Below are positions 12,653 through 23,929 of a stretch of 64,000 nucleotides of DNA, piece after piece. Under the pieces are notes generated by a model. That model saw only the letters and a program-made list of their open reading frames with translations, was not told the DNA's origin and searched no databases. The DNA is taken from contig CANXME010002125.1 of NCBI GenBank assembly GCA_948144175.1, positions 56,001-120,000 of the forward strand, given 5' to 3'. Each line of letters begins with the position of its first letter. Positions within the stretch are counted from its first letter, which is position 1. This DNA is from Closterium sp. NIES-65. Lineage: Eukaryota > Streptophyta > Zygnematophyceae > Desmidiales > Closteriaceae. Both the position numbers and the translations under genes were made by a program.

Positions 12653-15399
12653 ATGTTTCCGTCCGTTCCACCCACGGATCAATTTACATTTGCTAGTCAT
12701 TCCACTTCCAGTACATCTGTAGTCCCTGAAGTTCGTAGATTTCCTATTTCAAATCCCTGCTCCGAAACTCCTAACTTGAGTAGTTTTCCTGAAGATTCTC
12801 CTCTCCCACTGTCATTTCTTGAAACTACTTGCCTCGTTGAGGAAGAAATGGAGGCTCTCGCTACTTCCACTGCCGTCGGGTGAGTGAAACCCCCTCAGCA
12901 CTCAGCCATTGGTCGTGCGTCGGAAAGCGTGGCGAATCCTCGTGTTTTTCACCAACCCCCCAATCACCTTCACAGGTATTCGTTCTACATAGGAATGAGG
13001 ATTCCTGTATGCTTCCATATCCAACGTTCCATCCATTCTGTTCATGTCCATTGTACTGTCGTCTCCCTGCTTGCAGCACTTCCTTGCAGCGGCTGGTCTC
13101 AAGGCAGTCGTCCAGTGTGTCTCTGCGACCCAATGCGACTGCTGCCAGACGTTTAGCCTGCACTTGCGCTGCTGCAGGTAAGCAAAAATTTCCGTATAAA
13201 GACTGCCTGATCCTAATCCATTTCTGAGGCCAAAATGGCGTTCACCTGCACTTCCGCTGCTGCATGTGCTATTAAGCATCGAACGCGATACAAACATATT
13301 CTGACCGACACATCACACATCCATCTCCAATATTTTCATATTTGTTTCTCTTGACCATGTTCATTTGCGGATGCAGGCGACGGCGATGCGGGTCAGTCGT
13401 CGGAGCCCAAGTGGAAGCAGAAGCTCGCAGCGGCTGAAGCTCATGCGGAGCAAACCCGTCAGGCCACCGCCAGGGTAAGATTTCATTGCCAATAAAATAA
13501 CAATGAAAACACCCGCCACTGCTAGAATAGTATCGCTAAAAATATCAGAATGAAAGGCAGGTTACCAGAGACAGGGACCGCTAATGCTAGTCGTTCGTTC
13601 ATACCTGCTCGTGCCTTGTAAAAGGCTGGAGTTAGAACCCGTACGCATCTGCCTTTTTTCCCAGCGAACCACTACCTGCGCTGCGTATTCTGCAAAGGGA
13701 TATCGAGGCAGCTGGTATGGAGACAGAGGTCTTCCTTTCACGCCAGTCGAACCCACTGCAACCCAACCCACCCGTTCCCAGTCCTGCAAGTGCAGGAGGA
13801 AGGTGGGCTGATTGTCGTTCCTTTTTTTCAACAACCACCCACCCACTCGCAATCAATGCAGGCGCAGGAGGAGTATCGGCGCAGACAGATGGCGCAGCGG
13901 AAGAGCGAGGCAACCGGGGGGGCAACAGCCGGAGCAGCCGCAGGAGGAGCGGCAGCAGCAGCTGGAGCGCACCCGCGTATGGCGGATCTAGACTGGGTGC
14001 CGTATCTTACAGAGGAGGGGCTTATATCGGATTGCACGCAAGCGGGAGCCAAGGCGTCCGTGTATGGCATCTACAATGACGACAAAGTGCTACAGTACAT
14101 CGGCGTGTCTCGCCAGGTGAGCAGGGTCAGAAAGAGGGGACTTTCAACAGGTGCTTGCAGGCCTCGCCATGCGGCTGTACTTTGCCCGGCCGTCCTGCAA
14201 AGTTCTCCTCCTCCGTCCCCATCCCAACCCCGCACACACACCCTTGCCCCTTCTCCTCCTCCCATTCTCTTTCCCCCTTCCACGTATAACAGAGCATGCG
14301 GCTGCACTTTGCGCGGGTGCCAAGCGCATGTGCATGGATAAAGGTGACCCACATCACACGTTTCTCTCAACCCAACCACCCCCCACCCCCTAGGTATACC
14401 AGAGCATGTGGCTGCACTTTGCGCGGGTGCCAAGCGCATGTGCGTGGATAAAGGTGACCCACATCACACGTTCCTCCACGGCGGTGCTAGAGGCAATCAA
14501 GGACCAGTGGATTGCAGAGAACCCGCTGGAGAATGTCGAGGAGCCGGAGCAGAACCGGTGGGAGAACGCTGTTGATTGCAACCCTCCCACTTCCCCTTCC
14601 TACACACCCTCCTCCCCTCCGTCCCTCTTTCCTCCCCTCTCCCCCTCCCAGGTGTACCAGAGCATGCGGCTGCACTTCGCGCGGGTACCTAGTGCATGTG
14701 CGTGGATAAAGGTGACCCACATCACGCGCCCCTCCAAGGCGGTGCTAGAGGCAATCAAGGACCAGTGGATTGCAGAGAACGGGGCTGCCCCCCCGGGGAA
14801 TGACGAGGGGCCGGAGCAGAACCGGTGGGAGAACCCTCTTGACTGCAAGCCCCTCATGACTGGTGAGTGACAGAAAGGAATCTTCCAGCTCTAGTAAAGG
14901 TACAGGTCCTTCCTCGGCCTTCCAAGACCATGATGTGACTGTATCAACAAGAACGAGAGTGGATCAAAGGACGGGGCTTTTTACCCTCTGGAATAATGAG
15001 CAGCCTCCACATGCTTGTGCATTCCGCAGCCACATGTGCATCTTCCTGCTTTTGGTGTTGCTCCGTTTCAATACGCATGATACAAGAGATGATCTGAAAC
15101 CTACATGCACCCAATGATGAACCTACGTATCTCCTTTTTATCCTTTTGTGTGTTCAGAGGAAGAGAAGAAGTCAGTGGACTATGCTGCTCCCGGTCCTCC
15201 CAAGGCCAAGGCACTGAAGGAGGTAGCGAGACGAGTGGAGAGGGAGCTAGAGGCGGCGTTCAAGGCGCGGAATTGCAAGGAGGTGCTCCGGTTCGACCCC
15301 AAGCTCAAGGAGGATGGGTTGTTGGACCTCAAGAGCACGGCCGCCCGGGCTCCTGATACAGCTGTTCCGACTTCCACTCCCCAAGCCGCCAAGGCCTGA
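12653..15399 (+). CDS. plastid-targeted GIY-YIG domain protein
   Basis: Six exons join in phase: 12653-12879, 13077-13177, 13377-13474, 13862-14116, 14652-14862, 15158-15399, giving about 377 residues. Exons 1-2 encode a Ser/Pro- then Ser/Arg-rich N-terminus (SVSLRPNATAARR) typical of a chloroplast transit peptide. A charged helical linker and an Ala-rich stretch follow. The GIY-YIG core has the GIY triad in SVYGIYN (about 211-213) and YIG in LQYIGVSR (about 221-223), then LHFARVPSACAWIKV and the conserved WIAENG-PPGND-EQNRWE segment. These are features of the cyanobacterial/plastid GIY-YIG group. The family holds structure-specific nucleases, but whether this branch cuts DNA is not shown. 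Exon 5 is preceded by extra decayed copies of itself. The upstream start could differ, since exon 1 has no family signature. Confidence 0.75.
14148..14590 (+). repeat. extra copies of GIY-YIG exon 5 in intron 4
   Basis: At least three copies of the start of exon 5 (14652-14862) precede it. Copy at 14394-14580 keeps a TAG acceptor, the phase and the frame through PEQNRWEN, with a short internal deletion, but has no donor at the matching place. Copy at 14284-14365 covers the first third. Copy near 14148-14190 is a worn fragment (CATGCGGCTGTACTTTGCCC). Decay increases with distance from the real exon. Pyrimidine-rich spacers separate the copies, so each looks like acceptor plus exon front. Confidence 0.75.
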
Positions 15400-16134
15400 G
15401 CGAAATGGACACGTGTATGCACTTAAGAAAAAAAAAAAATTTGATTCTTTGTGGTGGACATGTGATCTGAGTTTGCTACATTCTGACGGGTTCCTACTGT
15501 GAAATAGATGGCTTGATCGAGAGAACACAATTAGTTATTGGTTTGATCAATAATAAGTTATCTATTAATCAGGGTGGGCATGTTTTTTAAATATTATATA
15601 GTACCGAAGTGCAAGTAGCGCGATTAGCCACAGCTGCGAAGCCCGCACAATGGCCTACGCCGAACGATTCGTTACCACACGCTTTTCGTACTCGCCAGGT
15701 CGCGCTTCTTCGTTGTCGAGATCATCACACGCCACCTCAACTTGTCTCATTCCTCTCATGCTTCCAGAACGTAACCTGGACTCTCTAGAGCCTTCTATTC
15801 GCCACATAGTAGGCGCCTTGTCCGTCCGCATCTGGGAGCGCGATTAGGGACCGTCCGATTTCTGAAGTCGCCGATATTCTCACCCCATCCATTTGATCCG
15901 AAACGTATCGCCGATTTTCGACCAAGATCTTCGCCAGTTGTCGTCCACGTTCACGATACCTTCCCTTCGGTTCCTATACGCGGCGGATCTTACGGCGGAT
16001 ACAGGGTCCTCGGTCCCTCTAGCGGTAACGATCTTTGAAGATCCGAATACGATTCGCAGAGCGTCGCGTCTCTCGTGCTGTGAGCTCAGCTGAGGCGAAG
16101 CTTGTAACTATCTAAACGAGCGAACTTCGCCAAC
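15400..16134. other. intergenic, presumed prohibitin promoter
   Basis: Between the GIY-YIG stop and the prohibitin start I see no coding frame with family features. An A-rich run follows the upstream stop (15424) and an AT-rich stretch lies at 15530-15610. 15600-16134 is mixed and probably holds the prohibitin 5' region. Confidence 0.4.
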
Positions 16135-19100
16135 ATGAGCTCGTCCGCGACAGCTGTGCTGACGAACATCGCCAGGCTTGCCATCACGCTCGGCGTGGGC
16201 GGCAGCTTGCTTAACGCGTCACTCTATACGGGTACGTGTTACCTCGTCTCGAGATCATGCTGCGTGTGTTGGCGAACGTCGCCAGAATTTCGCCCTCTCC
16301 AGTTACCAGGCATAGTTTCTATTCCGAGCCTGTCACCCGAACCTGTTTCCCAAACCTGTTTCCCCGCAGTCGACGGCGGGCATCGCGCGGTGTTGTTCGA
16401 TCGGTTCCGCGGAGTTCTGGAGGAGACGCAGGGCGAGGGGACGCACTTTCTGATCCCGTGGCTGCAGAAGCCCTACATCTTCGACGTTCGTACTCGCCCG
16501 CGTTCCATCACCTCCGTTACAGGAACAAAAGGTACGCATCTTCGTTGCACGAACAATTGGTCAGGTTAGGGGTGCTCGATACGAGGCTCGAATGTGCTTA
16601 GGGTGTACCTAATCCCGTGGCTGCAGAAGCCCTACATCTTCGACGTGCGCACTCGTCCCCGCTCGATTACCTCCGTTACAGGAACAAAAGGTAGGGTCAA
16701 TTGTCTTTGTTACAGGAACAAAAGGTAGGATAAGGTTTTCTCGTTATAGGAACGAAGGGATGAGAGCAGGGCGAGGGGACGCACGTCCATCACCCCTGTC
16801 TCACCACCTTCAAGCCAGTGAGGGAAAAAGCTCACACTGAGTCGACTCAAGGGTCATCTCACTATTGAGTCGACTTAAGAGACGCACGTCCGTCACCACC
16901 GTCTCACCATCTTCAAGCCAATGAGAGAGTGTGATAAGCTCTGGAGTGAGTTTATCACCACATTTTCTCACTCCTTCTCACCCTCTCTTCCCCAAATCCA
17001 GACTTCTTTTATTCTCATATTCACGCCCCCTTTCCCCGGACCTCCCCTCCCTCCCACACCCGCCTCCCCAAATCTTAATGCGTCAACCCTAACCCCTTTC
17101 TGAACTCTGATCTGCAGATGGTCAGATTAACGCCCCCACCCACTTGCTGTCCATCTGCAACAGTGTATTCACATCTTCTCTCTCCCCTCTCTCTCACCTC
17201 TCTCTCCCCCGCCGTGTTTTGAGACGTCTGAAAACCCACTTGCTGACCATCTTTCAAAGTTTTAATTCCCATCTTCTCTCTCCTCAGCCCCCTGTTCTCC
17301 CCCCTTCTTCTCACTCTCTTCTCTTCAAACTCAGATCTGCAAACGGTGAATTTCACCCTGCGAGTGCTCTTTAAGCCGGAAAACACCCACCTGCCCCCAC
17401 CATCGTCACGAGTCAATTCCCATCCTCTCTCCCCCCCCACCCTTTTTCCTCACGTATCACAGATCTGCAGATGGTGAATCTGACACTGCGAGTTCTCTCC
17501 AAGCCGGAAAACACCCACCTTCCCACCATTTTCAAGACCCTCGGCACGGATTACGATGAGAGGGTGCTGCCTTCTATCGGCAACGAAGTGCTTAAAGCCG
17601 TCGTGGTGAGCTGCTTATAACGAGTACGGTAATTTCTGCGTGGTTCCTGTAAAGGTTTGGCTGTGGGCTAGAAGGTACCACCCACCTGCCTTCAAATGAT
17701 GGCACCACTCAGCGCGAATTATGATGGGCGGTTGCTGCCCTCTATCAGCATTGAAGTGCTCAAAGCGGTTGTAGTGAGCTGCTTATAAGGAGTATGGTGA
17801 ATTCAGGTGTTTAGCTGCGGATTAGAAATTCCACCCACCTGCCGGAGATTTTAAGACGCTCGGCACGGATTACGATGAAAGGGTGCTGCCTTCCATTGGC
17901 AACGAAGTTCTCAAAGCTGTTGTGGTGAGCTGTTTATAACGAGTATGGGAACTCCTTCCTGATCTCTGTAAAGGTCTAGGTGTGTGTTAGAATATGAGAC
18001 CTAACACCTGCCGACCATCTTTAAAGTGTTCGGTACGAATTATAACCCTTTATCGGGAGTTAATTACTCCAAGGTGGTCTGCAACTAATTTGTTTTTACC
18101 CTTTCTCTTGGCTATAGCGTGTAGGTCTGAAGTCACCTGCCCGTCCCACAGCTAGACCCTACAAAAAAAAAAAGGGGGTTGCAGATTGCATTTGAGTCAC
18201 TTTTGAGAATACCCCAAAGTGACTCAAATATCCCCGGCCCACAGGTACACTTTCGGTAGGATGTGGCGGGTTGCAATGTGAGGGTGTTTTGCTCCCATTG
18301 CTGTATTGTTTAATCCTTGTGTGTGTGTGTGTGTGTGTGTGATTTTCCCCTCTTATTTCTTATTTCTTATTATTCTTCAGGCTCAATTCAATGCGGATCA
18401 GCTACTCACAGAGCGTCCATATGTGAGTTCACTGCACAGTGCATTACGGTTTTTGGCCATTATAGCATACAAAAATGTTGAGTAAAGCTTCCATGCATAG
18501 CATACATGTACATGTATATGTATTTAAAGTATTTTTACGTTTGTAAAGAAGTAGCGATTTGTAAACTCACCTCTTCACTCCACCTGTGGTGAATCATCAA
18601 CCAGGTGTCGAAGCTTGTGCGGGAGGCGCTGACGCAGCGAGCCAAGGACTTCAACATCGTGCTGGATGACGTGGCACTGGTGAGCTGACGTGGCACTAAT
18701 GGATGACGTGGCACGAAAGATGCTGGTGCTGATGCGGTTGAGGGTGATTCTGGAGTGTCTGGAAAGCTGCGACTCTCGCCACCAGCATGTTTCACAATGT
18801 CTCAAATTTTGGGTCTCTTCCTCGGATCCTTCTTAACCCATCCCATGCCCAAAACAAACCACCCATGCTCACCCGCACCTGATATCCATCCCACCCCACC
18901 CCACTGCACCAACCCATCCATCCCAAACCCATAATATTCGATGTTCCCCGCACCTCACCCCAACCCACCGCACCCAACCCACATCAGACCCATCTCTCAT
19001 TTGTCGTCGAGTTCCCAGCAGTCCTATTTGTGTTCACCCATCCCATACTCACCCTAAGGTCCGTACCCCATTCGCACCCTACCCGACCCCACCACTTCCC

Positions 19101-21073
19101 ACCCAACCGCACCCAACCACTCCAGACCCATCTTTCGTATGGCGCAGAGTTCTCCAAGGCTGTTGAGCAGAAGCAAGTTGGTGAGTGGCTTGCTGCTTTT
19201 GAAAGCTGTTCGTGCAGGTTATCTTATTTTCTCCCAGTACTGTATCGTATCATGTTGTGCTGTTTTTTTTTTTTGTCTTCCTTCTGCTTCTAGCGGTGAT
19301 GAAGGCGGAACATGAGAGGCTGTTCCCATGCGATGCGATATATTGTTTCTCTCCTTGTCCTCTCTCCTTGTCCCTTGTATCCTCCCCACAGCCCAGCAGG
19401 AGGCTGAGAGATCCAAGTTTGTGGTGATGAAGGCGGAGCAGGAGAGGCTGGCAGCGATCACACGGGCAGAGGGCGAGTCTGAGGCTGCCAAGCTGGTGGG
19501 TGATGGTTCGTGGTCTAGGGTTTAATATAGGTTGAGAGCATGGCTTGGCAGGGCATGAGTTGTGTGTGTGTCAACGCAAGCAGGAGAGGCTGGCAGCGAT
19601 CACACGGGCAGAGGGAGAGTCTGAGGCGGCCAAGCTGGTAGGTTGATGGGTACAGTGCGGTGTGGGTGGGTTGTGGAGTGTGGCATGGCTGGTGAGTGTG
19701 ACAGTGTGTCAATGCAAGAAGGTAGCAGGAGAGGCTGGCAGCGACTACAAGGGCAGAGGGCGAGTCAGAGGCTGCCAAGCTGGTGAGTGATGGTCTTGGG
19801 ATTAAGGGTTCGGGTTTCGGGTTTAACTTGAGAGCATGGCATGGCAGGGCATGACTTTTGTTTGTGTCAATGCAAGAAGGTAGCAGGAAAGGCTGGCAGC
19901 GATCACACGGGCAGAGGGCGAGTCTGAGGCGGCCAAGCTGGTGGGTTGATGGTGGCAGGGCGGGGTCTAGGGTTTATGTTGCAATCATGGCATGGCATGG
20001 TGGCATGGCATGGCATGGTATGGTATGGCATGGCATGGCATGGTATGGCATGGCATGGTATGGCATGGCAGGGTATGGTATGGCATGACTTAAGTGTGTC
20101 AGTACAAGAGGCGGAGCAGGAAAGGCTGGCAGTGATTAGAAGAGCAGAGGGCGAGTTTGAAGCGGCCAGGCTGGTGGGTGATGGGCTGAGCTGGGGTCAG
20201 CTGGGTGTGTTTGTGACGCGCCATGGCAAGGCATGGCGTGATTTCTGTGTGTGGGCCTGTGGGTGCAAGAGGTGGAGCAGGAGAGGCTGGCACTGTCAGT
20301 AGCAAACAGGTGGGCAAGGCATGGCGTGATTTCTGTGTGTGTGCCTGTGGGTGCAAGAGGTGGAGCAGGAGAGGCTGGCAGCGATCACAAGGGTAGGGGG
20401 CAAGTCAGAACAGGCAAGCTGGTGGGTTGTTGGGGAAGGATGGTAGAGATGTTATATTTGAGGCGCCTCAAAAGGTGGCTGTGTGGGTGGGTGGGTGGAT
20501 GGGTGGGTGGGTGGGTGGGTGGATTGGATTGTTGTCCACGGCCATAATATGGCTCGTGTTGGTTAGTGCAAGAGGAAAGGTTAGCAGCGGTCACAAGGGC
20601 AGAGGGTGGATCTGAGGGAAGCCAAGGCGGTGGGTTGCAGGGCTGGGACCATGACATGGCATGGGATGTGATGAGATGGCAAGGGATGGCATGGCATGGC
20701 ATGGCATGGCATGGCATGACATGACATGACTTGTATGTTTGTGTCAACGTGGAAGGAGCATGCGAGGCGGGAGTTTTTAGTTTGCCCTGATATCTGGCAT
20801 ACATAAGAACTTTTCTGGATACTGACTACTTTTCTGGATACTGACTACTTTTCTGGATACTGACTTCTGCCTGCATGTATTGTCTCGCTGCCCGACGTGC
20901 CGGTATTCCAGATTTCTGATGCGACGGCGAATGTGGGAGGGGCGATGATCGAGCTGAGGCGAATCGAGGCAGCAAGGGAGATTGCTGCAACTCTTTCTCG
21001 GAGCCGCAATGTGGTGTACTTGCCGGGCGGCAACAACATGCTCCTGGGGCTCGGCACGGGCGGCAACAGCTAG
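16135..21073 (+). CDS. PHB: type-I prohibitin (PHB3/PHB1-like)
   Basis: Eight exons join in phase: 16135-16231, 16370-16531, 17463-17605, 18381-18422, 18605-18679, 19126-19180, 19392-19495, 20912-21073, giving 279 residues, a normal family length. A hydrophobic N-terminal anchor ([17 protein letters not shown]) is followed by the PHB/SPFH core: [66 protein letters not shown] split over exons 3-4, and [15 protein letters not shown]. The C-terminal coiled coil has [20 protein letters not shown] and [11 protein letters not shown]. The tail carries [11 protein letters not shown]. Prohibitins form large ring complexes in the mitochondrial inner membrane with type-II partners and chaperone respiratory proteins and the m-AAA protease. 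The frame is fully intact. The introns hold repeated pieces of exons 2, 3, 6 and 7. Confidence 0.93.
16608..16735 (+). repeat. partial copies of prohibitin exon 2 end and donor
   Basis: 16608-16691 repeats the last 70-odd bases of exon 2 with its donor (CCCGTGGCTGCAGAAGCCC to AACAAAAGGTA). 16705-16728 repeats only the final TTACAGGAACAAAAGGTAGG. The copies lie just after the real exon, in intron 2. Confidence 0.8.
17100..18060 (+). repeat. ladder of prohibitin exon 3 copies
   Basis: Around real exon 3 (17463-17605) lie truncated copies. Upstream are 17108-17160, 17217-17260 and 17330-17400 (GATCTGCA then GTGAATTTCACCCTGCGAGTG). Downstream are 17670-17790, 17820-17938 and 17990-18060. The two nearest downstream copies keep a GTGAGC donor after an AAAGC-GTTGT end but lack the exon's 5' third. 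The 17820 copy has a one-base deletion. These look like decaying pseudo-exons. Confidence 0.75.
18190..18229. repeat. 14-bp palindromic arms in prohibitin intron 3
   Basis: ATTTGAGTCACTTT (18190-18203) and AAAGTGACTCAAAT (18216-18229) form perfect arms around a 12-base loop. The TTTGAG/CTCAAA ends match the dispersed palindrome family seen elsewhere in this window. Confidence 0.7.
19292..20640 (+). repeat. array of prohibitin exon 7 copies (possible cassette exons)
   Basis: Real exon 7 is 19392-19495. Copies of its 3' half follow at 19581-19637, 19726-19782 and 19884-19940 (each 57 bases, 19 codons) and 20111-20173 (63 bases). Each has an AG before it and GTAGGT, GTGAGT or GTGGGT after it, and an open [23 protein letters not shown] frame. 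Exon 7 ends and exon 8 starts in phase 0, so any of the four could be added without breaking the frame. Further worn copies lie at about 20265, 20355 and 20566, and a front fragment at 19292-19325. The spacers contain TGGCA/TGGTA microsatellite. Confidence 0.8.
19985..20735 (+). repeat. TGGCA/TGGTA pentamer microsatellites
   Basis: Two blocks, about 19985-20090 and 20655-20735, are made of GCATG/GTATG pentamers inside the exon 7 copy array. The same pentamer mix appears on the other strand in the kinase gene at 51525-51600. Confidence 0.85.
20811..20868 (+). repeat. 19-bp triplication near prohibitin exon 8
   Basis: ACTTTTCTGGATACTGACT is repeated three times in tandem just before the acceptor of the last prohibitin exon. 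Confidence 0.85.
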
Positions 21074-21735
21074 ATCTAGCACTCACTGTCTTCGATCACT
21101 AATTTTTCTTTAGCTTCTGCAAGTTTTGTGCTTTGGTGAGCAAGGCGGTTGCTCTGTGTAAGCCAAAATTACTGGATGAGAGATTTCACAGAAGCTCACG
21201 TGCAAACCATGTCTCTGATTATTTTGTTTACGGTGCACCTTTGATGATACTAGTCTACCTTACAGGGCTATAATCATGTTTTTGTAGATCTCGCGATGAC
21301 ACCTGTATTGCGTCACCGACGGCACCATAATTCCACCAATTGTATTCCGCGCGGGAAAAGCCCGCCCTGCGATACCACCTCGCATGTTGTTCGCAGACTC
21401 TATGGCGATTCGCACGACTCACTTCCAGCAATCGCACGCGGCCAGCTGCGTCTCACGCCAGCATTTGCGAAGGTCGATTGACGCGGAGGGGCTGGTGTTG
21501 TATGAAGCAGAAAGGAAACGAAAACAGCCGGGGCGACGGTTCCGTAATTTCAGGGCGTTCCCCTCCCTCCCATTTCTATCAGATTCTTCGTCGTTGATCT
21601 TACAAAGCCGGCTGTTGTTAAGAAATCTTCACCACGATGATGCGCCTCGAGAGGACCATCAGGTTTCATGAGCGGTGTCTCGTAAGTCCCAGTCTTGTGC
21701 AGCGCGACGCGTAAAGCGATTTTGGATATTCTGCG
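21074..21735. other. intergenic between prohibitin and dehydrogenase
   Basis: No frame with recognisable features. The region should hold the prohibitin 3' UTR and the dehydrogenase promoter; a missing first exon of the dehydrogenase could also be here. Confidence 0.35.
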
Positions 21736-21736
21736 A

Positions 21737-23340
21737 AGCGGAAGGATAAGCACAAGCAGGGGCGAGGCAAGGTTGTGCTTTTAACGGGGTGCTCCGTTGG
21801 CGGGATTGGATACGCTCTTGCAGAGTAAGTGTGCTCTTATTCTACACACAAACACACAATCACCCACCTTCGTGTTTTTGTTCATGATGGTCATGATATA
21901 GGAGGCTCTTGGTTCCTGATAACCACCTTCAGAATATATGGTGTTTTCGCAAAATATCAACAGAGAGTTTGCGAGTCGCGGAGCGACAGTGTACGCGACA
22001 GCTCGGCGACTCGATGCGATGGACGGGCTGTCAGAGCTGGGCGCTCGACTGCTCCCGCTAGACGTCACTTGCATTGAATCCGTGAAGGTGTGACTACGAT
22101 AGAGGATCCTGAACTCATCCGTGAAGCCACGACAACAACTTTACCTGAATATATTCGAGCCAAAAAGAAAATCCGTGGTTATACGATAACATAGCATGCT
22201 GTTTAATTCCCAGTTTCGACCCTGACTCTTGCCAAGATCCTCCCGGTACCCGTGTCGGTCGCATCTTCCCAACCTCCTCACTATTATATATCTGCCTGCC
22301 GCCCTACATTCCACATTCCCCACCACCGTCCCCCCCCTCACCCCTCATCCTGCTTGGCTTTTTTTCCCCGGGGTCCGTTCTCTCCCTTAGCTATTTTTCC
22401 TCGGTTTTAATCCATCTGGTCCTTCTCTGTCGTCTCCTGTCGGCAGGAAGCGATCGCGCTTGTGATGTCGGAGTGTGACTGTATCGATGTGCTGGTGAAC
22501 AATGCGGGATTCGGCGCTCCGTCTCCAGTTGCTGAAATTCCCCTCATAGATTGCGATTAGTTTACGAAACAAATGTTTTTGGCGCTGTAGCGCTTTCGCA
22601 AGCAGTGTTTCCGCACATGGCGAAACACGGTAGTGGAACCATCATCAACATGTCATCTGTCAGCAGCTACACTCACCGGTACGCCCTTCAATCCCTTTTA
22701 ACTCATCTCAATCATTCCTCGCACAAGCACTCACTGCACTCCCGTTTCACTATCTTCCCTCTCAGCCCAAAACTCATGGCGCTATTTTCTTTCTGCAATG
22801 CGTGATGCCCATGCTTTGCTCCTATCGTGCAGCAATGTGGTTTGAAGCTCCGAGTGACCCCTTCTTGTTCATTCACTTCTCTCGCTGGTTTCTTCATACG
22901 TTTTTGTATCCCCTTTCTCTTTCAGACCCTTCACGTCGGCCTATTCTGGAAGTAAGGCAGCTCTCAACGCGGTTACAAACTGCATGCGAGTGGAGATGAA
23001 GCCTTTCGGAATTCGAATGGTGCTGGTAACTCCTGGTTACATCCGAACAAACATCTTCAGCAAAACCGCAGCCGATATGCCGTCAATTCCCGACGATAGC
23101 CCATACAAGGCCCTCGAGTTGCGAATGTGTCAGTCGTACGAGTATCGTGCAGCTGATACGAAGAACCCGCCCGAATCGCAACTTGCGGAGCGCATCGCCA
23201 ATGCAGCATTTGCGAAGCGGTCACCAATTCGAGTTGTGTTTGGGCGACTCGCACATGCAGGAGTGCTGTTCGGTTCCCTCCCTTCGTGGTTACAAGATTG
23301 GGTGTCGACACGGCTTTATGGGAAGGGACATAATCTGTAG
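21737..23340 (+). CDS. short-chain dehydrogenase/reductase (AYR1-like), one frameshift
   Basis: Classical SDR in four recognisable exons: about 21737-21824, 21964-22087, 22447-22678, 22926-23340. The nucleotide-binding motif VVLLTGCSVGGIGYALAEE spans exons 1-2, followed by ATVYATARR. NNAGFG is at about 22498, the catalytic Ser region IINMSSVSSYT at about 22648-22672, and the active-site YSGSK at about 22938-22952, with LVTPGYIRTN after it. The pattern fits NADPH-dependent SDRs such as 1-acyl-dihydroxyacetone-phosphate reductase; the exact substrate is not shown. In exon 3 the frame slips by one base near 22550 between PVAEIPLI and RLVYETNVFG. Both sides are well conserved, so this is a recent mutation or an assembly error. 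The first exon's start is not clear: an in-frame stop lies just upstream. Confidence 0.72.
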
Positions 23341-23929
23341 TCCTTGCTAACAGATGCTTACTAATGGAATAAAGTTCCTCCCTGGTGCAAACCCCTTTAC
23401 TCCCTTGTTTCTGCCCCTCGGATCCACTCATATCCATGCAGCCCATGCTCGTCTGACCCGTCCGTTCCACAACTGTCCTTCAGTCCCGTTACTCCATCTT
23501 CTTTCTTTGAGAAAGTCCCCCAATCCGCTGGTCTTCATACAAGCTATCCTCTTCCTCACCCACCTCGTTTATCAGCCCTTTCTTTTTAGCTTTCCTTCTC
23601 TGTAACCCTACTCTCTCGCTCCTCTCCCCCTTCTGTGCACTCTCTCGTTCCCTGTTCCAAATGCTTCACCTTCAATGCCTTATGTACAACGAAATGAGAT
23701 AACCTGGAATACCAAACAGAGCGCCTTCTCACTTCACGGAATTGGATTCTCTTGTTGCGGGGTTTGAAGACCTGGATATCATCCAAAACATCCACTGTGA
23801 GCCATTTCCACTTCGGCTCTGCCAGGCTTCCCAGACAGAAATGCTTGCATTGCGGCAGGTTTGTGTCCTCGTCAGCAGATTGACACCTCGGAGGCCAAAC
23901 AGCTCGCTTGGGCTTCGAGTGAACAGAAT
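23341..23929. other. intergenic, no supported gene
   Basis: The stretch after the dehydrogenase stop is pyrimidine-rich (many CCC/TTC blocks) and shows no family features on either strand. It may hold both 3' UTRs of the convergent neighbours. Confidence 0.35.
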
